Assembly: GCA_964343195.1 (NCBI GenBank)
Contig: CAYFIR010000034.1
Span: 1 to 52,426, forward strand
DNA length: 52,426 nt
Direction: 5' to 3'
From: CAYVAP01 sp964343195
GTDB taxonomy: Bacteria > Bacteroidota > Bacteroidia > J057
Part shown: piece after piece, positions 44,401 through 51,796 of the stretch
Numbering within the stretch: the first letter of the stretch is position 1
Layout of the letters: every line of letters starts with the position of its first letter
Notes under the pieces: model-generated
What the model was told of the DNA's origin: nothing
What the model saw: the letters and a program-made list of their open reading frames with translations, nothing else
Database searches by the model: none
Program-made: the position numbers and the translations under genes

Positions 44401-45091
44401 TGGAGTTGTGACTTACGAAACCTCTACCGGAACCAACATCGCGGGATCTGTCGTGGTCAATGACGGCAACTGGCACGAGGTAACCCTCACGCATTACTAC
44501 GCCCTGGGCAGAACCTATCTGTACGTGGACGGCATGCTGCAGGGAGAACTGGCCGAAACGCTGGAGCCGGATGTCTTTGCCCTGAGCGAAGCCAATGGCC
44601 CCACGGCAGATTACCGGGACTGGTTCTTCTACCGCGCAGGGATGAACGATCAGGAGGTCATGGCCATGGCCAACGACAGCCTGCTCAAATCCAGCCTGGA
44701 ACTCTACGCCCCCCTCGATGGGCAGGCAGTACTGGGGAGCGACGTCCTGGTCAACCTTGCGACAAGCACCAACTTCATCGCACAGGTCACTGCAGCGGAG
44801 GTGGTAACCTCCATCCATGAGCCACTGGACGAAGGCTATTTTCAGGTGTATCCGAATCCTTCGCAGGGACAGACCTATTTCACCTTTCGCCTGGAGCGGG
44901 CAGCAGAGGTGAACCTAAGCCTCTATGACCTGCAGGGCCGTGAGGTCGCTTCTCTGGTAAAAGGAGAAATGCCAGTGGGGGAACATGAAATTCGCTGGGA
45001 AGCAAGTCAGCTACCCGGGCAGCTGTATCTGTGTCGGCTTCAGGTCGGAGATCAGCAACTGACCCGTAGCCTGTGGCTGACCAATCCATGA
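41438..45091 (+). CDS. Giant T9SS-exported SGNH hydrolase with three novel repeat domains and PKD insert (paralogue B)
   Basis: 1217 residues from the ATG at 41438, which opens a signal peptide ending AWGQ (about 20). Order: repeat domain 1 (about 24-215), a PKD/REJ-like domain (about 221-318: PPVADAGED, GSDPDGDNLTYAWTQLSGP), repeat domains 2 and 3 (about 323-515 and 523-718), SGNH hydrolase (Ser736 in GSSVADG, GNE block, Asp894/His897 in DPYHP), a LamG-like domain (about 930-1110) and a T9SS sorting domain ending LWLTNP. The architecture and sequence parallel paralogue A, so the pair arose by tandem duplication, with the PKD domain gained or lost afterwards. The acyl-group substrate is unknown. 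The 104-bp spacer to GH3 contains a terminator-like hairpin. Confidence 0.8.
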   Translation: MKRISLALTLLLIGICAWGQSQTYLIDFGPDDLTNGNPTVSPDGNGNHWNNLIAEAANGSQLTLVDVTNQSSTAYLEVIQPFLKNGIQNGGLLSPSAALLGEFAIATATQDYFFTTGTSELVIGGLTPGNGFVFTLFGTRQTTIVRETQYLFTGATTYQGTLQTSGPGIGDGGYDGNNDTVLETDTIYADPNGEISLELSVAQGGFAYLGLMKMVDLGAGAPSNLPPVADAGEDRSFPAGTVADSLLGSGSDPDGDNLTYAWTQLSGPGVTIDDNTAARTAISGLTDNTQYQFELSVSDGDLSDADTVTLTVRREQVSTTLRSFLVDFGPNDVTNGNITLSPDANGYFWNNLVDPTSGANTVSLKTLGALAADAEISIVSPLISNGIQNGGLLAPEDSLLGELAIATATQDYFYTVNSGEIAIKDLNPGRGYVFTLFGSRNTASVRKTEYELNGATTYVDTLQTSGQDIGGVGYNGNNRDVVVTPVLRPDAAGVIRLKITVVEGGFAYLNMMRIDEVPDNPEFLVDFGPNDGSNGNLTPSPDGNGNFWNNLIDPTDGGDTLALANAKNEPTGAYLKVQAPFNANGINHGGLLNPDENLLGELAVATATQDYFFLAGSNVGTLEFGGLDTASGYIFNLFGTRNTTTTRITEYAFNGAASYVDSLQTSGADLGGIGYNGNNSAILVTDTLYPNAQGTITLDIAVAEGGFAYLGMLKMEQIIPVVETEPEQLIAVMGSSVADGFGATNSQGYAYVYTELLEQRYNDGLGAEYNVANISIGGNNTIALLNRWDSDLLPLNADYVIYGLSLGNEGIRSNGQSAFDQFRDNMLVLIERARSNGIEPVVVNCYARADFDATDYQFTKDMNELIHTWDVASINSLGAVDDRQGRWATGYEADPYHPNTAGHTEMSYSIVPSLFDALKAGKAQPERATDTYLTLDKSSANEQLEFTPDAIAHSFTSSFDIRTTGSGVISTYTTDDGGYGALRIYDFDGVVTYETSTGTNIAGSVVVNDGNWHEVTLTHYYALGRTYLYVDGMLQGELAETLEPDVFALSEANGPTADYRDWFFYRAGMNDQEVMAMANDSLLKSSLELYAPLDGQAVLGSDVLVNLATSTNFIAQVTAAEVVTSIHEPLDEGYFQVYPNPSQGQTYFTFRLERAAEVNLSLYDLQGREVASLVKGEMPVGEHEIRWEASQLPGQLYLCRLQVGDQQLTRSLWLTNP

Positions 45092-45130
45092 AATGATGAT
45101 GTAAATGAGTAGTTGTAGTTAAGTCAATGA

Positions 45131-45178
45131 GCCGGGTAAGTTCTGCGAAAAATCGCCTGGGCTTACCCGGACTTTTTT
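45131..45178 (+). terminator. Rho-independent terminator-like hairpin before GH3
   Basis: CCGGGTAAG (45132-45140) pairs perfectly with CTTACCCGG (45162-45170), loop of 21 bases, then ACTTTTTT (45171-45178). It sits between the second giant gene (stop 45091) and the GH3 start (45196). It could end the locus transcript, or attenuate so that GH3 is made at a lower level. Confidence 0.7.
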
Positions 45179-45195
45179 CACATCTAACCAGACAT

Positions 45196-47250
45196 ATGCG
45201 AAAAATTACCCTTTTCACCCTTCTTAGCTTTCTGGCTTATCTGAATGCCTTTTCTCAAGTATATCTGGACTCTACTGCCGCCGTAGAAGACCGGGTAAAT
45301 GACCTGCTAAGCCAAATGACCCTGGCCGAAAAAATCGGCCAGATGACCCAGGCAGAGCGGGGGCAGTTCTCTGGAGGGCAAGTGAGCAACATCGCGACCT
45401 ACGGAGTCGGCTCTGTTCTCAGTGGTGGGGGCAGCACCCCCGGCACGCAGGTCTCCGATTGGGTCAACATGTACAATGCCTTTCAGGCCGAGGCCTTATC
45501 GACCCGGTTGGGGATTCCCCTGATTTATGGGATAGACGCTGTCCATGGGCACAACAACCTGTACGGAGCCACTATTTTTCCCCACAACATCGGGCTGGGC
45601 TGCACCCGTAACGCCGATCTGGTAGAAGCGTGTGCCCGGATCACGGCCCTGGAAGTTGCTGCAACCGGTATGGACTGGACCTTTAGTCCCTGTGTGACCG
45701 TACCCCGCAATGAGCGATGGGGACGCACCTATGAGGGCTTCGGAGAAATCCCGGATATTGTCAATCCCCTGGGAGCAGCCGCTGTATTGGGGTATCAGTC
45801 CGACTCACTGGGAACTCCTAACCACCTCGTCGCCTGTGCCAAGCACTTCATCGGCGATGGTGCCACCAGTGGAGGAGTGGATCAGGGCAACGCACTCATT
45901 TCCGAGCAAGAACTCCGCGACCTGCACCTCCCGCCATTCAGGGAGGCCGTAGATCAGGGCGTCGGGACCGTGATGGCGTCTTTCAACCAGTGGAATGGCA
46001 GCCACTGCCACGGCGACCGCTACCTGCTCACCGATATCCTGAAGACCGAATTGGGCTTCGAAGGTTTTGTCATCAGCGACTGGGAAGGTATCAACAAGGT
46101 CCCTGGTGGGTTGGATACCGCCATTGCCCGATCCATTAATGCAGGCATCGACATGGCCATGCAGCCAGTGGATTACATCGATTTTCAGAGTCGACTCAGC
46201 GCCCTTGTCAATGCTGGGGTCGTCCCCATGTCCCGCATCGACGATGCCGTGCGTCGGATTCTCACGGTCAAATTTCAGTTGGGTCTGTTTGAACGCCCTT
46301 ATGCAGACCTGTCGCTCGCCGACACCGTGGGCTGTGCCAGTCACCGGGCGGTAGCCCGACAGGCGGTGCGGGAGTCGCTCGTCCTGCTGAAAAATGATGG
46401 CATTCTCCCTCTGGAAAAAAATGGCTCTGTCCTGGTCGCAGGCTCGCGTGGCGATGACATTGGAGCCCAGTGCGGGGGATGGTCCATTACCTGGCAGGGG
46501 GCTCGTGGCAACACCACCCCCGGAACTACCATCAAGGGAGCCGTAGAGAACGTACTCGGAGCTGGCAATGTCTTTTTCACCCCCGATGCCAATCTGCCCG
46601 GAGGAGACGTGGCCATCGTCGTGGTCGGAGAAGATCCTTATGCAGAGGGAGCCGGTGACCTCGGGCCGGGCAATCCGCGCTTTTACCTGTCTGACGAAGA
46701 CCAGCAGATCATCGACGCACTAGAGGCGCAGGGAACCCCCATGGTGGTGGTCATTCTCAGTGGGCGTCCTCTCATGCTGGAGGACCTGTTGGACAAGGCA
46801 GATGCCGTAGTCGCGGCCTGGCTGCCGGGTACCGAGGGCGATGGCCTTACCGATGTCCTGTTTGGAGACCATGACTTTGTCGGAAAACTGGGGCATTCTT
46901 GGCCCCGCAATGAGCAGTCAGTCCCTCTGAACCAGGGAGATGCCAATTATGACCCCCTATTTTCGTTGGGATTTGGGCTGAGCTACAGCAGTACGGAGAT
47001 CCAGCACGAAGAAGAAGTTGAGGTTGCGGTGTTCCCCAATCCCTTTGCAGAGCAGATCAGGATAGCCAATCGAAGTGGAGAACCCCTTTCGCTTGAATTG
47101 TATGACGCGCTGGGGCGGCAAATCATGGCCCGGTCTAATCTGTCCATGCCACTGGTTACCTTACCAGTGAATGAGCTTCCGACGGGTACCTATCGGCTGA
47201 TGGTGAGCGATGGGCAGCGGGTGCGCACCTTTTCGCTATTGAAAAATTGA
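45196..47250 (+). CDS. GH3 beta-glucosidase-type hydrolase with T9SS sorting domain
   Basis: 684 residues from the ATG at 45196, which opens a signal peptide ending AFSQ (about 19). GH3 N-terminal TIM barrel (about 25-345) with substrate motifs KHFIGDG and FVISDWEGI; the nucleophile is Asp295 in SDW. The second, alpha/beta sandwich domain (about 370-590) contains RQAVRESLVLLKNDGILPL, GGWSITWQG and VVVVGEDPYAEG, and the barrel closes with LFSLGFGLSYSS. A T9SS sorting domain (about 600-684; VFPNPFAEQIRIANRSGEP) ends FSLLKN. It is closest to exported beta-glucosidases and would cut oligosaccharides outside the cell. Final enzyme of the locus, after a terminator-like hairpin. Confidence 0.93.
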   Translation: MRKITLFTLLSFLAYLNAFSQVYLDSTAAVEDRVNDLLSQMTLAEKIGQMTQAERGQFSGGQVSNIATYGVGSVLSGGGSTPGTQVSDWVNMYNAFQAEALSTRLGIPLIYGIDAVHGHNNLYGATIFPHNIGLGCTRNADLVEACARITALEVAATGMDWTFSPCVTVPRNERWGRTYEGFGEIPDIVNPLGAAAVLGYQSDSLGTPNHLVACAKHFIGDGATSGGVDQGNALISEQELRDLHLPPFREAVDQGVGTVMASFNQWNGSHCHGDRYLLTDILKTELGFEGFVISDWEGINKVPGGLDTAIARSINAGIDMAMQPVDYIDFQSRLSALVNAGVVPMSRIDDAVRRILTVKFQLGLFERPYADLSLADTVGCASHRAVARQAVRESLVLLKNDGILPLEKNGSVLVAGSRGDDIGAQCGGWSITWQGARGNTTPGTTIKGAVENVLGAGNVFFTPDANLPGGDVAIVVVGEDPYAEGAGDLGPGNPRFYLSDEDQQIIDALEAQGTPMVVVILSGRPLMLEDLLDKADAVVAAWLPGTEGDGLTDVLFGDHDFVGKLGHSWPRNEQSVPLNQGDANYDPLFSLGFGLSYSSTEIQHEEEVEVAVFPNPFAEQIRIANRSGEPLSLELYDALGRQIMARSNLSMPLVTLPVNELPTGTYRLMVSDGQRVRTFSLLKN

Positions 47251-47264
47251 GAACAGGGAATGGA

Positions 47265-47870
47265 TTAGTGGGGGGCAAATTCCTCCAGCACCTGCCGCAA
47301 CTCAGGAGTAAACGCCTTGTCATATGCGTCCTGGTTGTCAAAATTTCGGGCCTGGGGATTGGCTCCCTTTTGCAAAAGGAGCTTCAGCATGTTTGGCTGA
47401 TTATGGGTGAGGGCGTACATCAGTACGGTCTCACCTTCTGCATCTCGGGCCTCCAGGTTGGCACCTGCTTCCAGGAGTATGCTGGCGATCTTGGTTCGGC
47501 CATGCTGGGTAGCGTACATCAGCGGAGTAGCTCCGTATTGATCCCCCTGATCAACTGGAGCATGGTACTCCAGGAGGGTTTGTACATTTTGGGGTTGGTT
47601 TTCCAGCACAGCGAGGGTGAGAGGAACAGCTGCACGGGGATTGGAAGGCAGCGGACTGGCTCCCTTTTCCAGTAAGGTCTTGACGATAGCTGGCTGATTG
47701 CGATAAATGGCATACAACAGAGGAGTCATGCCGTACTCATTGGCAGCATCTATGATTTTGGGATGTTGGGCAATGGTGTCCCCAACTTCTGTGAGGCTCC
47801 CACTTTCAATTTTTGGTAGCAACTGGGCGAGTAGAGATTCTGGCGAAGGCTTTCTGCGAAAAAGTTTCAT
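47265..47870 (-). CDS. Ankyrin-repeat protein
   Basis: 201 residues, no signal peptide. Basic N-terminus (MKLFRRKPSPES), then four ankyrin repeats at about 45-175 with recognisable consensus (GMTPLLYAIYRNQPAIVKTLL, GATPLMYATQHGRTKIASILLEAGANLEAR, GETVLMYALTHNQPNMLKLLLQKGANPQAR). The second unit is degenerate. It is a binding protein, partner unknown. Convergent with GH3 across 14 bp, so the two stop regions are close. Confidence 0.88.
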   Translation of the reverse strand: MKLFRRKPSPESLLAQLLPKIESGSLTEVGDTIAQHPKIIDAANEYGMTPLLYAIYRNQPAIVKTLLEKGASPLPSNPRAAVPLTLAVLENQPQNVQTLLEYHAPVDQGDQYGATPLMYATQHGRTKIASILLEAGANLEARDAEGETVLMYALTHNQPNMLKLLLQKGANPQARNFDNQDAYDKAFTPELRQVLEEFAPH

Positions 47871-47922
47871 GAAAAAAGGTACTGGGATACGCTCGATAGA
47901 AAGGAAACCGTCAGGAGGGTAT

Positions 47923-47930
47923 TAGGTTTG
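47923..47930 (+). promoter_or_regulatory. Candidate -7 promoter element TAGGTTTG
   Basis: Exact match to the Bacteroidota TAnnTTTG element, about 50 bp before the CotH-like gene start at 47981. No TTG is placed well at -33, so support is partial. Confidence 0.35.
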
Positions 47931-47980
47931 GAGAGAATTTGTAAATTGAAGCAGACACACTTCAATAACGCTTCCCTGAC

Positions 47981-49003
47981 ATGAGATTTTGGCTAATTGC
48001 GCTGCTGTGGCTGGGCTCCCTGAGTTCCCTCACGGCCCAGTTTGATTCCGATGAACCCGGACTGTTTGACAGCGACGACGTCCTGGAGATGACGCTCAAA
48101 ACCGATTTTGTGGCCCTTATGGCCAATCGGACTGAGTATCCTGAGGACTTCAGAGCTGAGCTCAGCTATCCTACGACCAGCGGGGAGGTCGTGGATGTGC
48201 CGCTCAAGGTAAGGCTGCGGGGACGCTCTCGCCGTGACCCGGCTTATTGTGATTTTCCCCCATTGAAGCTGGATTTCGACAAGGACGACGACTTACCTGC
48301 TCCTTTCCACGGACAAAACAAGCTGAAGCTGGTAACACACTGCCAGTCAGAAGAATACATCTTCCGCGAGTACTACCTCTACAAGGTATTCCAACTGGTC
48401 AGCGACTACAGTTTTCGCGTTCGGTTGTGTCGCATCACCTATGAGGACGTCAACGGCGAGTGGGAAACACAGGTGAGTTATGCCTTTCTCATTGAACCCG
48501 AAAAGCAACTTGCCAGGCGACTGGGAGGTGATCCACTGGATGACGACATTTCCCTGCGACTGGATGACGTGGACCGTGAGCAGTTGACGCGGGTACACAT
48601 GTTCAACTACATGGCTGCCAATCGGGATTTTGATGTGCGCATTCGCCAAAACATCAAGGTGATTGCCATGACCGAAGGCAAGCCGATCGCCATTCCCTAC
48701 GACTTTGACTACTCAGGAATTGTCAACGCAGAATACACCAAGGACACCGATCAGGTCGGCCAGCCCGTGTACGAGGATAGGGTGCGATTCAAGCGCCTTT
48801 GTAGGACCGAGGAGGAATACCAGGCTGTTTTGGATGAGTTCGAGGCGATAGAGGATGATATTGTAGCGCTCTACGAATCCTCTCCATACTTCTCAGAAGA
48901 GTCTGTGGACGAAATATTGGGCTATTTTCAGCAGTTTTATCGGACTAGCCGCAAGAAAAAGACCATGCGCAATGTCTTCCTCAAAGGCTGCGGAGAACGG
49001 TGA
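47981..49003 (+). CDS. Exported protein, possibly CotH-like kinase fold
   Basis: 340 residues with a signal peptide (about 1-20, ending LTAQ). After an acidic stretch, the chain has a beta-rich N-terminal part with VPLKVRLRGRSRRDPAYCDFPPLKLDF, reminiscent of the CotH entry (KGRGR...PPLKLDF). It continues with KLVTHCQ, FREYYLYKVFQLVSDYSFRVRLCRITY and PIAIPYDFDYSGIVNAEYT, which would hold the DFD metal motif of a kinase fold. CotH proteins are atypical protein kinases of spore coats and are also found as exported proteins elsewhere. The assignment is by visual similarity only; catalytic lysine and aspartates cannot be assigned with certainty. It ends in the palindrome at 49001-49027. Confidence 0.55.
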   Translation: MRFWLIALLWLGSLSSLTAQFDSDEPGLFDSDDVLEMTLKTDFVALMANRTEYPEDFRAELSYPTTSGEVVDVPLKVRLRGRSRRDPAYCDFPPLKLDFDKDDDLPAPFHGQNKLKLVTHCQSEEYIFREYYLYKVFQLVSDYSFRVRLCRITYEDVNGEWETQVSYAFLIEPEKQLARRLGGDPLDDDISLRLDDVDREQLTRVHMFNYMAANRDFDVRIRQNIKVIAMTEGKPIAIPYDFDYSGIVNAEYTKDTDQVGQPVYEDRVRFKRLCRTEEEYQAVLDEFEAIEDDIVALYESSPYFSEESVDEILGYFQQFYRTSRKKKTMRNVFLKGCGER

Positions 49004-49027
49004 TCAGTGTTCAGTGAACATTGATCA
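49001..49027. terminator. Near-perfect 27-bp palindrome between convergent genes
   Basis: TGATCA-GT-GTTCA-G-TGAAC-AT-TGATCA, symmetric except at two positions (one G-T mispair each way). It starts inside the stop codon of the CotH-like gene and lies 33 bp before the stop of the convergent sulfotransferase. The TGATCA word recurs at about 49056 and twice at 51692-51715. It could terminate both transcripts, although T-runs are weak. Confidence 0.45.
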
Positions 49028-49059
49028 ATAAAAAGAAAGTGGTGTAGACTGACCAATGA

Positions 49060-49818
49060 TCAATGCCCAGGGTAGTCCCGGTCGATCTGCTCCTGCATGG
49101 GAGCGATGATGTCCAAGAGCTGGCTTCTCAGTTCTGCTGGGAGGTTGTCGATTTTGTCGGTGCGGTTGGTGAGTTTGGTGGGCAAATGGGGTTTTAGCGG
49201 CTCGACCTCCAGGTCGATCCATTGTAGGAGGGCCTCCACCTGCCCCACGGGATCAGCGCAAAGGCTTTCGTAGCGCATGACATACACGTCGCTGCGGCCA
49301 TGCCAGTGCTCATAGAAGTACTCCATGGCCCGCACCCAGAATTTTCCCCTGGCCATCAGCAGTGTTTCGGGGTTTTCCTTGTCGCGCAGCCAGTAATCCT
49401 TTGACGCCGCCTGCATGCCTCCCTCGCGGATAATGACCACGTAGCGCATCTGGTCTTCAGAGAAATTTTCCCGCAAAAAATCGGGCATGAACCAGAGCCA
49501 GGGGTTCTTGAGCAGCAGCCATTGGGGAGGCTTGACCTTGTAATGCCTCAGAAACATCCGGCGAAAGCGTTTTTGCTGCTTCTCGTCCAACTGGGGCTGT
49601 TGGTACCAGTCCCAGCCCTGTTCATTGACTCGCTGATACCTCGGCTCAAATCGGATGAAGTCATGCCCCAGGCGGCGCAGCATTTTCACCAGCGAGCGGT
49701 CTTCCAGATTGGGCTTGTAGCGGGCGTGGCGGAGTTTTAGCTCCGGGTGCTTGCGCAGCAGGTCCACCAGAAGCGTGGTGCCGCTGTTCCAGTATCCGAC
49801 GATGAAAAGGTTGTTCAA
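49060..49818 (-). CDS. PAPS-dependent sulfotransferase-family protein
   Basis: 252 residues. The 5'-phosphosulfate loop is at the very N-terminus (GYWNSGTTLLVDLL, residues 8-21) and a 3'-phosphate region is visible as RYVVIIREGGMQAASKDYW. Family members move sulfate from PAPS to sugars, lipids or alcohols. The loop histidine or lysine usual in GxRSGT is replaced by a WNSGTT variant found in prokaryotic homologues. No sulfation partner genes are adjacent. Divergent from the following small gene, about 130 bp apart. Confidence 0.8.
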   Translation of the reverse strand: MNNLFIVGYWNSGTTLLVDLLRKHPELKLRHARYKPNLEDRSLVKMLRRLGHDFIRFEPRYQRVNEQGWDWYQQPQLDEKQQKRFRRMFLRHYKVKPPQWLLLKNPWLWFMPDFLRENFSEDQMRYVVIIREGGMQAASKDYWLRDKENPETLLMARGKFWVRAMEYFYEHWHGRSDVYVMRYESLCADPVGQVEALLQWIDLEVEPLKPHLPTKLTNRTDKIDNLPAELRSQLLDIIAPMQEQIDRDYPGH

Positions 49819-49947
49819 CTAGGCAGGTTGTTGAGTGAGAGAATCCAAAATTGGCTTTGTCCTTTGCTGCAGGAGTTTCTGTGGCCCTTGGCATACTCCT
49901 CGATTGGAGCTAACTTTTATCGGACAAAATTACATCATTACAAGCAA

Positions 49948-50487
49948 ATGGGCCTATTCGATTTTCTCAAAGGAAAAAAATCTGACCAACCTGAAATACG
50001 AGACCTGGTCTGGATGACGGTGGAAGCCAAATGGAAGGGCGTCGCGAAACTATTGGAAGAAGACCCCAACCAACGCTTGCTGGCCTGGTCCATGCAGACG
50101 GTGGATGCATGGAGCGACTTTTCGCAGGGCTACCCTGGCAACCTGCCCAAAGCCGAGCACATGGGCCGCGTCATGCCGGGTCGCCTGCAAGGGGAAAACC
50201 TGTTGCTACTGGAACACCACATTTATCTTTCTGAAGAAAACAGTTTTCTGAACGATACCCAGGCATCCCGCATCTGGGTAGCCAGTTCATTGGAAGACGT
50301 CATCATGCTCCCCTTTGGGTCTGATCGCCTTATGGGGCTGATGCAGCAGATGGGGGCCAACGCCGACGAAGTGATCGCGCACAAAATGGTTAGTGCTTCC
50401 ATTCGCCGAGCACAGGAAAAAATGGACCAGAAGCGGGGGAAAGTGGCACTGGATCCTGAACTGGAGGAGTGGATGAAGGGAGTGTGA
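49948..50487 (+). CDS. Small soluble protein of unknown function
   Basis: 179 residues from the ATG at 49948; the longer frame from 49747 lacks plausible N-terminal coding and overlaps the divergent sulfotransferase, so it was rejected. The protein starts GLFDFLKGKK and is otherwise acidic/amphipathic with HHIYLSEENSF, ASRIWVASSLEDVIMLPFGSDRLMGLMQQ and a basic helix IRRAQEKMDQKRGKV. There is no signal peptide or membrane helix. No family recognised. Confidence 0.55.
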   Translation: MGLFDFLKGKKSDQPEIRDLVWMTVEAKWKGVAKLLEEDPNQRLLAWSMQTVDAWSDFSQGYPGNLPKAEHMGRVMPGRLQGENLLLLEHHIYLSEENSFLNDTQASRIWVASSLEDVIMLPFGSDRLMGLMQQMGANADEVIAHKMVSASIRRAQEKMDQKRGKVALDPELEEWMKGV

Positions 50488-50559
50488 GGGAAAAGGAGGT
50501 AAATAGTGGCGGACAATCTTTATGCCTGGCAAAAAGGTTCCTATTTTCCGCAGGGTCAT

Positions 50560-50567
50560 TATCTTCG
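50560..50567 (+). promoter_or_regulatory. Candidate -7 promoter element TATCTTCG for gcvT
   Basis: One fixed position away from TAnnTTTG, 33 bp before the gcvT start. A TTCC at 50538 is only a poor -33 match. Confidence 0.3.
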
Positions 50568-50599
50568 TAGATCAATCCATCTGCTGAACGACAAACTCT

Positions 50600-51694
50600 A
50601 TGAATAAAAGGACGACTCTATATTCCATCCATGAGCAACTGGGGGCACGCCTGATCCCTTTTGCGGGGTATGACATGCCCGTCAGGTACAACAGTGACAA
50701 GGCCGAACACCTCGCTGTGCGTGAAGGAGTAGGCATTTTTGACGTGTCTCACATGGGCGAATTCATCATCCGAGGGCCCAGGGCCCTGGAACTGATCCAG
50801 CAGTTTGCCTCCAACGACGCCAGCAAGCTCTACCCTGGCAAGGCCCAGTATAGTTGTATGCCCAACTTTGACGGGGGCATCGTCGATGACATGATCATAT
50901 ATCACATCCGGGAAGACCAGTACATGATGGTCGCCAATGCCGCCAACATTGAGAAGGACTGGGATTGGATTTCTGCCACCAATGAGCAGATCGGCGCAGA
51001 ACTGATCGACATCTCGGAGCAGACTTCGCTCATCGCAGTGGCCGGCCCCAAAGCCAACGAAACCCTGCAAAAGCTCGCTCCTGAAGGACTGGACATGAGC
51101 GCCTTTGGCAACTACGAGTGCTGGAAGGGCACCTTCAACGGGGCGGAAAAATCCCTCATCGCTACCACGGGTTATACCGGAGAGCGGACATTTGAGGTAT
51201 TTGTGTACAACGATCACGCCGAGCGGATGTGGAAGGACATCATGGCGGCTGGGGAAGAATTTGGCATACAGCCATGTGGCCTGGGAGCACGGGACACCCT
51301 GCGCCTGGAGATGGGCTACATGCTCTATGGCAACGACATCAACGATACGACTTCTCCCCTGGAAGCAGGGTTGGGCTGGATCACCAAGCTCAAAAAAGGT
51401 GATTTCAACGGTTCTGACTGGTTGACGAAGCAAAAGGAGGAAGGTATCAGCCGGAAACTGGTAGGCTTCAAAATGAAGGAGCGAGGCATCCCCCGCAGTG
51501 GCTACGCCATCGCCAAGGACGGACAGGAGATCGGCCACATCACCTCTGGCACCATGAGTCCCGTGCTCAATGAAGGCATTGGACTGGGCTACGTCCCCAA
51601 AGAGTACAGCGCCATCGGCACGGAACTGGACATCATCATCCGCAACAAAACGGTGAAAGCGGAGGTGGTCAAGCCTCCTTTTATTGGTCAGTGA
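50600..51694 (+). CDS. gcvT: Glycine cleavage system T protein (aminomethyltransferase)
   Basis: 364 residues, the usual GcvT length. It transfers the methylene group from aminomethyl-lipoyl H protein to tetrahydrofolate, releasing ammonia. Conserved marks: RYNSDKAEHLAVREGVGIFDVSHMGEF, GKAQYSCMPNFDGGIVDDMIIY, the folate/catalytic YTGERTFEVFV, CGLGARDTLRLEMGYMLYGNDI and the Ala-rich C-terminal domain VGFKMKERGIPRSGY ending GYVPKEYS. Cytosolic. The other gcv genes are not in the window, as often in Bacteroidota. 102 bp upstream of nadD. Confidence 0.96.
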   Translation: MNKRTTLYSIHEQLGARLIPFAGYDMPVRYNSDKAEHLAVREGVGIFDVSHMGEFIIRGPRALELIQQFASNDASKLYPGKAQYSCMPNFDGGIVDDMIIYHIREDQYMMVANAANIEKDWDWISATNEQIGAELIDISEQTSLIAVAGPKANETLQKLAPEGLDMSAFGNYECWKGTFNGAEKSLIATTGYTGERTFEVFVYNDHAERMWKDIMAAGEEFGIQPCGLGARDTLRLEMGYMLYGNDINDTTSPLEAGLGWITKLKKGDFNGSDWLTKQKEEGISRKLVGFKMKERGIPRSGYAIAKDGQEIGHITSGTMSPVLNEGIGLGYVPKEYSAIGTELDIIIRNKTVKAEVVKPPFIGQ

Positions 51695-51796
51695 TCATTT
51701 TTCATTGATCAGCAGGTAAGTGGCCGGGGTGATCCTGGAATCACCTCAGCCGCATCCCTTTGAATTACGAATTCCGAATCACGAATTTTCGCCTCC

